Assembly: GCA_947306025.1 (NCBI GenBank)
Contig: CAMZFJ010000172.1
Coordinates: 1-5,263, forward strand
Length of the DNA: 5,263 bases
Direction of reading: 5' to 3'
Source of the DNA: an uncultured Fibrobacter sp.
GTDB taxonomy: Bacteria; Fibrobacterota; Fibrobacteria; Fibrobacterales; Fibrobacteraceae
In this document: piece by piece, positions 1-4,969 of the stretch
How the letters are laid out: every line of letters starts with the position of its first letter
How positions within the stretch are numbered: position 1 is the stretch's first letter
Translations under genes and position numbers: made by a program
The notes under the pieces: generated by a model
The model's database searches: none
The model's input: only the letters and a program-made list of their open reading frames with translations
What the model was told of the DNA's origin: nothing

Positions 1-22
1 GGAACAACTAAACTTAAACGCA

Positions 23-643
23 TCATTCCTCGTCGCTAGACGATTCCTGTTCCACAACTCGGCGCGGTTTGTACAAAATTCCAACAACCACCAGCACAAG
101 ACCAAACGTAAACATAAAGGCGACTAAACTCACGCCCATAAAGCACCAATAAAAATGATAGCCGTCCATCAAGAATTCCCAGCCAAGCTTTCCGTCTGTC
201 GATTCCATGGACTTGACGATATACTTGTCGCCCACTTTTACAGCGCGTACTTCCATCGGGACATCGCTTGCATTCGTCGCCGAGAAATCATACCATTCAG
301 CCATCTCGTCAAGAATTTCATCGTTTGCATAAAGGACGAACGTGCACTTCGTGTCGCCGTTCAGCTGGAAAAAGATTTTATCGAAAAACGGGATATTCGT
401 GCCGCCGAATAAACTCGGCACAGCCGCATAACTCACCTTGCCATAAAAGACATGTTCTGCAAGGAATCCCAGTTCCTCCGACATCCCGTATTCAAACGAG
501 CCATCCGTCATTTCATAGGCAGAAAATTCTTTTGTAATTGTTCTTGCAAGCGGATAAATGTACCACGAGATCCAACTAGCCAGAAAAATAAACAACAATC
601 CAAAATTAATAAAGGCAACTTTACGGACACGGAAAAAAGACAT
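23..643 (-). CDS. Membrane protein of unknown function with two flanking helices and an extracytoplasmic domain (206 aa)
   Basis: I do not recognise the family. The protein has a basic N-terminus (MSFFRVRK), a membrane helix at about residues 10-29, a roughly 135-residue domain with mixed hydrophobic and acidic segments, a second helix at about 166-190, and a short tail that begins KPRR and ends in an acidic SSSDEE run. By the positive-inside rule both ends should be cytoplasmic and the middle domain extracytoplasmic. The ATG start is supported by AAGGA about 8 bases upstream; that motif overlaps the stop codon of the preceding gene, which ends 9 bases earlier. The two genes are therefore very probably cotranscribed and perhaps translationally coupled. 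Their shared topology suggests that they act together in the envelope, which is inference. No terminator is visible in the 22 bases left of the stop, so the operon may continue beyond the window. Confidence 0.85.
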   Translation of the reverse strand: MSFFRVRKVAFINFGLLFIFLASWISWYIYPLARTITKEFSAYEMTDGSFEYGMSEELGFLAEHVFYGKVSYAAVPSLFGGTNIPFFDKIFFQLNGDTKCTFVLYANDEILDEMAEWYDFSATNASDVPMEVRAVKVGDKYIVKSMESTDGKLGWEFLMDGYHFYWCFMGVSLVAFMFTFGLVLVVVGILYKPRRVVEQESSSDEE

Positions 644-652
644 TTCTATTCC

Positions 653-1441
653 TTACTGTTTAGACTTGAATATAAAGAAGAATGTTGCAAGCAAAAGAAC
701 TAGCGACAAGAAGTAGAACGCCAGCGGAATGTTTGCCGACAACGAAATTTCTTTGACGTTTTCCATCTGGAAAAAATGGAGTAGTTCGTCACTCACACTA
801 AGTGTCTTATCGTTGTCGAACTGGTGCCAGGCGTTATACAAATCCAGATTCTTTTGGAGCAACAATTCTACGCGCCGATTAATCGACACGGGCAAATCCA
901 AATGGCTATCGGGCAACACCGCATACCCCGCCCTCGCAGAATCCAGTTTACGCAAAAGCGGCAATTCGACGCCAGCCGAATTCATTTCCATCAGGCGGTA
1001 AACTTTTTCAAGCTCGTCAAACCAGGCAGAACGTTCCGAAAGGTAACGCTGCAAGCAAGAAACCTTCGCAAGTACACTCGACTTGAAATTCGCCACCGAC
1101 GCCTTGGACGGAGCCGAAAACCCCGCCTGCTCCAATTTCTGGACGCCACCCTCGAACGAAAGTGCCACTTCGCGGAGCGTCATCATCTGCGAAAGGACCA
1201 CCGCCGAATCCACCCCGTAACCGCTCCGGACGTGTTCCATCGAGCGCATCAGGCTCGCATCGGCATACTGGTAATCGCAAAGCGACTTGACGTACTGGGA
1301 ATAAACGGCAACCTGCGGTTTCTGCGAAACGTAGAACAACGCCGTGAGGCAAATCGTAAGCACAACGACGAGCCAAATCCATGGCGTCTGGATTTTCATG
1401 TGCAAAGTTTCTGCAATTATTTTTTTTGTTTGCTCGTTCAC
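653..1441 (-). CDS. Membrane-anchored protein with an extracytoplasmic all-helical domain, possibly DAHL-like (262 aa, or 248 aa from the ATG at 1399)
   Basis: The protein has a membrane helix at about residues 22-38, about 200 mostly helical extracytoplasmic residues, a second helix at about 238-258, and a short basic tail (KSKQ). Cys55 and Cys129 lie in the outer domain and could form a disulfide. The stretch around 119-134 (FKSSVLAKVSCLQRYL), and the paired-helix pattern around 62-100, loosely recall the DAHL domain found in front of some sensor kinases. That is recognition from memory and weak, and no kinase or other output domain is present. The start is uncertain. GTG at 1441 is the first possible codon after an in-frame stop, but it lacks a clear Shine-Dalgarno sequence. 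Codons 1-14 are AT-rich like intergenic DNA and include a run of eight A. ATG at 1399 (codon 15) would place the helix close to the N-terminus and widen the divergent gap, but it also lacks a clear binding site. It is the first gene of the leftward pair. Confidence 0.82.
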   Translation of the reverse strand: MNEQTKKIIAETLHMKIQTPWIWLVVVLTICLTALFYVSQKPQVAVYSQYVKSLCDYQYADASLMRSMEHVRSGYGVDSAVVLSQMMTLREVALSFEGGVQKLEQAGFSAPSKASVANFKSSVLAKVSCLQRYLSERSAWFDELEKVYRLMEMNSAGVELPLLRKLDSARAGYAVLPDSHLDLPVSINRRVELLLQKNLDLYNAWHQFDNDKTLSVSDELLHFFQMENVKEISLSANIPLAFYFLSLVLLLATFFFIFKSKQ

Positions 1442-1475
1442 ATCTAGAAATTACTTTTTTTCTACTTTACGAACA
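1442..1475. promoter_or_regulatory. Divergent intergenic region with no clear promoter
   Basis: This 34-base AT-rich gap separates the leftward membrane-protein gene, if it starts at GTG 1441, from the rightward lipoprotein gene. Neither start has a recognisable Shine-Dalgarno sequence. It is too short for two separate promoters, so at least one must overlap a gene, or the leftward gene really starts at 1399. The best minus-strand match that I see is TTGTTC, 17 bases, TAATTT, with only three of six matches in each box. I give it no weight. Confidence 0.3.
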
Positions 1476-2870
1476 ATGAAGCAACGTCAATTAATCGCTT
1501 TTTCTGCACTTTTATGCTATTTCGCCGGCTGTACAGTCGAGCGGGCTGAAGAGCAAATCCTGGATAGGCACGTAAATGGTGTCAAAAAGACTTCCATCTG
1601 GGTTTACCCGGACGGAACGGTTCTGAAACGCAACGAATGGTACAACGACGGCATCAAGGAACTCGAAATCCCCTACAAAGACGGCCTCCCCCACGGCGAA
1701 TTCAAGCGCTGGACAGGTTTTGGCGATATTGCGTTGATCGGCAACTACAACAAAGGGAAGAAAGACGGCAAGTGGACCATCTACTACCAGAACAAAAAAG
1801 TCGAAGCCGTTCAATATTACAAGGATGACCACCCTGTAGGCGACTGGGAGGGCTGGCACCACAACCAGAAAAAAGCGTTCGAAGAACATTACGACGAGAA
1901 CGGAGTCGCTACAGGCGTGTGGAAAAAATATCACGACAACGGTATACTCGCCGAAGAAAACAATTGCCACCAGAACGAATCGGGATTTTCCAAAGACGGC
2001 AAATACGAACCAATTGCAGGATTCATCAAACGCTATGGTCGTGACTGCAGAATTGTGGAATACTACGAATGCGAAGGCGAAGAGAAATCAGGCATTTACA
2101 AGCGGTATTACGAATCGTATGGAGAACCCGATTCCACTGGCGAAAGTTGCAACAAAGCCCAAATCAAGGAAGAAGGATTCGCAGACAGCGACATCCTTTT
2201 CGACCCGCACACAACCTACAGGGCAGACGGTTCCCTCATCAAAAAAATCAAGTCGGATTATTTCAAGGGACGTGAAAAAATACAGTGGTTCGACGAAAAC
2301 AACAACGTTGTACGGGAAAGCAATTTTATTACGGAAGAAACAGACGGACCTGTAGAAAGCTCCGGCATTTCCTACGGAACTTGTGCCAACTCTTCCACGC
2401 TGTTCTGCGCCGAGACTTCGTTTGTCCGTTCTTCTTGGCCCAGCGGGACACTCGACACTTGCACCTTAAGCTACAAGGATGCGTTCAAACAAAGCATCGG
2501 CAAATTTCCAGCATCGCTACGCTACATCAAGGCGGGTCACGTTCTTTTATACGAAGAATTTTGGGCATACGATGAACCACCGTCAAGCTATGGCGATCCG
2601 GCTCTTCGCGCAAGCCGCAGTTTCTATCCCGACAGCTTGGGCGGTAAAATGGCAAGCGAAGGCTTTTGGCAAAGAACTCATGACGGCAAATCCAAACGCC
2701 ACGGCATCTGGCGCAATTGGTACCCCAACGGAGTACTTCGCGATAGCCTGACCTACGTATTGGGAGAAAGAATCGGCGACCAGTTCAGCTACGACAGCAC
2801 GGGAAAACTCACAATACATAAAACAGAGAACGGCAAAAACCGCCCCGTCATTATGCATTTGTTGAAATAG
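1476..2870 (+). CDS. MORN_2/YwqK-like repeat lipoprotein (464 aa)
   Basis: This is a probable membrane-anchored lipoprotein. The N-terminus has basic residues (MKQRQ), a hydrophobic stretch, and a lipobox ending FAGC with the lipidated Cys at residue 19. This fixes the start at ATG 1476 although the frame is open back to 1344. After that come repeats of the MORN_2 type (pattern G-x-W-x-x-Y-x-x-N-G-x-L), seen at about residues 43-75, 73-95, 97-119, 122-143 and 147-163, and again near the C-terminus at 409-432 (HGIWRNWYPNG) and 433-449. Residues 200-400 are less regular and contain several Cys (225, 303, 311, 329). Bacterial proteins of this family are often labelled YwqK-like antitoxins, but I see no toxin here and would not transfer that role. 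No Shine-Dalgarno precedes the start. The TAG stop sits at the left edge of the heptad inverted repeat. Confidence 0.9.
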   Translation: MKQRQLIAFSALLCYFAGCTVERAEEQILDRHVNGVKKTSIWVYPDGTVLKRNEWYNDGIKELEIPYKDGLPHGEFKRWTGFGDIALIGNYNKGKKDGKWTIYYQNKKVEAVQYYKDDHPVGDWEGWHHNQKKAFEEHYDENGVATGVWKKYHDNGILAEENNCHQNESGFSKDGKYEPIAGFIKRYGRDCRIVEYYECEGEEKSGIYKRYYESYGEPDSTGESCNKAQIKEEGFADSDILFDPHTTYRADGSLIKKIKSDYFKGREKIQWFDENNNVVRESNFITEETDGPVESSGISYGTCANSSTLFCAETSFVRSSWPSGTLDTCTLSYKDAFKQSIGKFPASLRYIKAGHVLLYEEFWAYDEPPSSYGDPALRASRSFYPDSLGGKMASEGFWQRTHDGKSKRHGIWRNWYPNGVLRDSLTYVLGERIGDQFSYDSTGKLTIHKTENGKNRPVIMHLLK

Positions 2871-2990
2871 GGGTTAGGTATTAGGAGTTAGGGGTTAGGA
2901 ACTATAATCACGGCAAAGCCGTCATATAAATACGTGCGAAGCACGTGATATTATTCCTAAAACCTGTAACCTAAAAACCTACTACCTAAT
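2868..2990. repeat. Large imperfect inverted repeat built of GGNNNTA heptads, with two inner hairpins
   Basis: The left arm holds five units at exact 7-base spacing, with GG at 2870, 2877, 2884, 2891 and 2898: GGGGTTA, GGTATTA, GGAGTTA, GGGGTTA and GGAACTA. The right arm holds the same kind of unit on the other strand, with CC at 2956, 2963, 2970, 2978 and 2985 (spacings 7, 7, 8 and 7). The inner parts of the arms (about 2895-2912 and 2944-2960) pair well, with a bulge and two mismatches. The centre carries two compact hairpins, ACGGC-AAA-GCCGT (2910-2922) and ACGTGC-GAA-GCACGT (2932-2946), which compete with full-arm pairing. The repeat fills the whole gap between two convergent genes and overlaps both stop codons. 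No ordinary hairpin-plus-T terminator is present, so the repeat may end transcription from both sides (inference). No transposase or target duplication is visible. Confidence 0.8.
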
Positions 2991-3443
2991 AACGCTCGAG
3001 ACTTCTATGGACTGCGTTGAGCCTTTAAAATTCCAGGAAACCTTTACGTTTACCTGTTTGGCATAAACATGCGATACGGTTTCAAACTGCGATGCAGATT
3101 GCACTGTATAATCCGATGTTGCAGAAACAGTCACTTGTGTAGAATAAGTCACCGTTGCAGAATCGCCAAGGCCACGAGCCCACTTGCGATCGATATTTTG
3201 CACATTAAAAGTTGTATCAGACGTAGCCTTCGACGGAATAGAAGCGATTCCCACCGACTTGAGGGAATCCAAAACCTGCTGTGCAACCTCAACAGCACCG
3301 TCTCGACCACGAATACGCAATAACGCATCATGATTTCCCCCTTGGAGATTCAGCAGTGCCATGTACATAAAACCAAGGACCGCAGACGCGACCAAGATTT
3401 CTACTATTCCAAAGCCTTTCTTATTTTTCAAGAGTTTCGCCAT
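2982..3443 (-). CDS. Prepilin-like protein, PilV-type minor pilin (153 aa)
   Basis: The N-terminus is a class III prepilin signal: a short basic leader (MAKLLKNKKG), predicted prepilin-peptidase cleavage after Gly10, Phe11 at the new N-terminus, Glu15 at position +5, and a hydrophobic helix to about residue 32. The mature protein continues with a helix (VEVAQQVLDSLKSVG), a Ser/Thr-rich middle and a beta-like end with VNVKVSWNF, which resembles PilV-type minor pilins. Such proteins sit at the tip of type IV pili or type II secretion pseudopili. The family assignment is good; the PilV subtype is inferred. An AGGTG binding site lies about 7 bases before the ATG. It follows the GspH-like gene by 21 bases in the same operon. 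Its last three codons and its TAG stop lie inside the heptad repeat. Confidence 0.88.
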   Translation of the reverse strand: MAKLLKNKKGFGIVEILVASAVLGFMYMALLNLQGGNHDALLRIRGRDGAVEVAQQVLDSLKSVGIASIPSKATSDTTFNVQNIDRKWARGLGDSATVTYSTQVTVSATSDYTVQSASQFETVSHVYAKQVNVKVSWNFKGSTQSIEVSSVIR

Positions 3444-3464
3444 AATACACCTGCTAAAATACGC

Positions 3465-4013
3465 CTATAAACGACTCCAAAAGTCCCCACCTCTCCATTG
3501 TGGAACAATCGCATTGGCATTTTTCTTTTTTTCAATTAGCCCATAAATAGACTTGCTTCCATACTGCATACAAATATACCCTTCCGAGGGTACAGCAGAA
3601 AGACCAATACGCGGGACAAACTTATCACCATTTTGCGCCCAATCCTGACCGTCAAAATCGCCTAAATCAACATCATCACAGCCAAATTTAGCAGGAGATT
3701 CAATATTAAACACATCGTACAATTCACTTGGCTTACCAACATCGCAGGAGCCATCTACAGGCTCAAAAATTTGAAGTTCCTGCTCGTTACCGTCGGCCAT
3801 TTTCACACAAAACTCTTTCGACATTCGAGTTGCATCGTTAGCAATGCGTTCCAAAAAAGCAGCCAAATTTAAAGAGTAATCCTTCATTCGGGTATTAATC
3901 ACAGCACTTCTCAAACTAGAAACACCCATCGTAGACAAAACGCCCATTATCGCCACAACGACAACAACTTCAATCAGGGTAAAGCCGCTTTTTTTAGAAC
4001 AGTGATTCAACAT
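3465..4013 (-). CDS. Prepilin-like protein, GspH/FimT-type (182 aa)
   Basis: The leader MLNHCSKKSG is followed by FTLIEVVVVVAIMGVLSTMG, the classic prepilin N-terminal methylation and cleavage motif. The prepilin peptidase should cut after Gly10, leaving Phe11 at +1 and Glu15 at +5. The C-terminal part (GYICMQYGSKSIYGLI, later PQWRGGDFW) fits the GspH/FimT pattern of beta strands ending near a Gly-Arg or Gly-Gly turn. Four Cys in the mature part (69, 90, 112, 148) could form disulfides outside the cytoplasm. The expected role is a minor pilin or pseudopilin that helps to start assembly of a type IV pilus or type II secretion pseudopilus. GGAGA lies about 8 bases before the ATG. It is the first gene of the leftward pilin operon and has a plausible promoter 75-100 bases upstream. 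Confidence 0.9.
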   Translation of the reverse strand: MLNHCSKKSGFTLIEVVVVVAIMGVLSTMGVSSLRSAVINTRMKDYSLNLAAFLERIANDATRMSKEFCVKMADGNEQELQIFEPVDGSCDVGKPSELYDVFNIESPAKFGCDDVDLGDFDGQDWAQNGDKFVPRIGLSAVPSEGYICMQYGSKSIYGLIEKKKNANAIVPQWRGGDFWSRL

Positions 4014-4087
4014 ACAAAAATCTCCAAAGTGGACAACTCCAAAATTAGCAATAAAAGTAATCCTCTTTTAACTTTGGTCCAACCCTA

Positions 4088-4116
4088 AATATATATTAAC
4101 GCACCTAGAAAGTAAA
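4088..4116 (-). promoter_or_regulatory. Candidate sigma70-type promoter for the pilin operon
   Basis: Read on the minus strand, TTTACT (4116-4111) is followed by 17 bases and then TATATT (4093-4088). It matches the -35 consensus at four of six positions and the -10 consensus at five of six, with ideal spacing. Transcription would start near 4081, leaving a leader of about 65-70 bases before the ATG at 4013. This is consensus matching by eye in AT-rich DNA, so chance matches are possible. Confidence 0.5.
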
Positions 4117-4128
4117 CATTTGTAAACA
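4112..4128. promoter_or_regulatory. GTAAACA direct repeat, candidate regulator site
   Basis: GTAAACA occurs twice, at 4112-4118 and 4122-4128, with starts exactly 10 bases apart, which is about one helical turn. The copy nearer the gene overlaps the candidate -35 box of the pilin promoter. Spacing and position suit a dimeric regulator binding one face of the helix. No regulator gene is visible in the window, so the function is inferred. Confidence 0.35.
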
Positions 4129-4188
4129 GAAAATATTTTTTTAAGAAAAAATATGATTATTTCCACGCTAATTAGCACAATTTCGTCA

Positions 4189-4216
4189 TTGACTCCTTTC
4201 AAATTTGCTATATTCT
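4189..4216 (+). promoter_or_regulatory. Candidate promoter of the tRNA-Leu gene
   Basis: TTGACT at 4189-4194 matches the -35 consensus at five of six positions. Two overlapping -10 candidates follow: TATATT at 4209-4214 (five of six matches, but only a 14-base spacer) and TATTCT at 4211-4216 (four of six matches, 16-base spacer). The location, 15-20 bases before the tRNA, is right for either. Confidence 0.5.
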
Positions 4217-4230
4217 GCATCGCACAACCT

Positions 4231-4313
<83 letters not shown>

Positions 4314-4338
4314 TTGTTTTTGTGCTTCAACTTCGCAG

Positions 4339-4346
4339 AAGGAGGT
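4339..4346 (+). promoter_or_regulatory. Near-perfect Shine-Dalgarno sequence
   Basis: AAGGAGGT at 4339-4346 lies 5 bases before the ATG at 4352 and is complementary to the usual 3' end of bacterial 16S rRNA. It is much stronger than the sites of the other genes here, and it fixes the start of the 141-residue protein. A small hairpin, CTTC-GCA-GAAG (4331-4341), touches its left edge and might mask it a little. Confidence 0.85.
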
Positions 4347-4351
4347 AGATC

Positions 4352-4777
4352 ATGATTGAATTCTATCCAAATAGCATATATTATCCGCGCGAAGCGGTCG
4401 ATGAAAAGCTGGCCAAAGGCGAGCTTGAAAAGACCAAAAATTACTTGATGGGCTGGACTGAACGCCACCGCCAAGAAATTTGGGAATGCGCTCACGAAGA
4501 CGCCGAAACACCTTCTGACGAAATCCTGCTCGACAACCTGCGTGCGTTGCTCCTTTGCAAAGGATCGCTCCAGCCTGCTGCCGAAATGGGCGCCATGATC
4601 CGCGAAATCACGAAGGAAGTCTGGTACCAGAACGAAAACGGTCCGAAAGATCCCGACTTGATTGCCGTGGACTGGCAGACGAAGTACTTGACCAAGTGGC
4701 GCGAAGCCCGCATGTTCGAAGCCTTCGTTCTCATCGAAAAGAACGCCAAAGAGCTCGTCGAAATTCTGAGAAAGTAA
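4352..4777 (+). CDS. Soluble helical protein of unknown function downstream of tRNA-Leu (141 aa)
   Basis: I do not recognise the family. The protein has no signal peptide or membrane helix and is rich in charged residues. It appears mostly helical: a helix from about residue 13 to 46 with many Lys and Glu, an acidic turn (HEDAETPSDE), a helix with LLLCKGS near 60-72, another near 73-92, and a C-terminal helix at about 108-141 ending LVEILRK. Trp and Tyr are frequent for such a small protein. No metal or nucleotide motif is obvious. The strong ribosome binding site and a codon choice favouring CTG, GAC, CGC, AAG and ATC suggest good expression. It probably shares a transcript with the tRNA just upstream, and an intrinsic terminator follows directly. 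The long opposite-strand frame in the same place is a shadow. Confidence 0.88.
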   Translation: MIEFYPNSIYYPREAVDEKLAKGELEKTKNYLMGWTERHRQEIWECAHEDAETPSDEILLDNLRALLLCKGSLQPAAEMGAMIREITKEVWYQNENGPKDPDLIAVDWQTKYLTKWREARMFEAFVLIEKNAKELVEILRK

Positions 4778-4803
4778 AAAAGGCGCCATAAGGCGCTTTT
4801 TTT
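4776..4803 (+). terminator. Intrinsic terminator of the tRNA-Leu/141-aa gene unit
   Basis: The stem GCGCC (4783-4787) pairs with GGCGC (4792-4796) around an ATAA loop. It is preceded by an A run and followed by seven T. The A run pairs with the T run, so it could also work from the other strand. It begins inside the stop codon of the 141-residue gene. Confidence 0.9.
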
Positions 4804-4837
4804 AGTTAGTAGTTAATAGTTACCATAAAGAGTTACT
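4804..4837. repeat. Short AGTTANN heptad array
   Basis: Three contiguous 7-base units, AGTTAGT, AGTTAAT and AGTTACC (4804-4824), are followed after 6 bases by AGTTACT (4831-4837). The period and the TTAG flavour recall the larger heptad repeat at 2868-2990. This one also sits at a junction of convergent genes, but it has no inverted partner. Confidence 0.55.
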
Positions 4838-4857
4838 AGTCTTTAGATTTTAATGTC

Positions 4858-4883
4858 ACCCTCGCGTAGGCGAGGGTCTTTTT
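4858..4883 (+). terminator. Orphan terminator-like hairpin
   Basis: A perfect 8-base-pair stem, ACCCTCGC (4858-4865) with GCGAGGGT (4870-4877), has a GTAG loop and is followed by CTTTTT. It faces plus-strand transcription but lies about 55 bases past the first terminator with no gene between. It may be a backup terminator or the 3' end of a small RNA. Confidence 0.75.
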
Positions 4884-4919
4884 GTAAAAGACAGCTGAAA
4901 AAGACTGCGACGACTATGC

Positions 4920-4947
4920 AAAAAAAGACGGACATAGAGTCCGTCTT
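4920..4947 (-). terminator. Intrinsic terminator of the secreted-protein gene
   Basis: On the minus strand, AAGACGGAC (4947-4939) pairs perfectly over 9 bases with GTCCGTCTT (4933-4925) around a 5-base loop, followed by a T run of seven including the last two stem bases. It lies 22 bases after the stop of the minus-strand gene that enters from the right. Confidence 0.9.
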
Positions 4948-4969
4948 GTATTTTTAAACATTTGTCAAT

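Noticed and set aside
824..1447. 207-residue plus-strand frame
   Set aside because: It is a shadow of the membrane-protein gene: rich in Arg and His, with no coherent domain, and opposite a protein with clear membrane helices.
1344..1475. N-terminal extension of the lipoprotein reading frame
   Set aside because: The frame is open, but the extension runs antisense to the membrane-protein gene. The signal peptide with lipobox begins exactly at ATG 1476.
1512..1970. 152-residue minus-strand frame
   Set aside because: It lies opposite the lipoprotein gene, and its Val/Phe-rich composition is the mirror of the Asp/Lys-rich repeats.
1476..2870. Antitoxin of a toxin-antitoxin pair
   Set aside because: MORN_2 proteins are often labelled so, but this one is a large lipoprotein and no toxin gene is adjacent.
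2870..2904. Telomere-type repeat
   Set aside because: The TTAGG likeness is striking, but the units vary, the array is short and inverted, and it lies between bacterial genes.
2868..2990. CRISPR array or insertion sequence
   Set aside because: The units are only 7 bases with no spacers, and no transposase frame or terminal target duplication is present.
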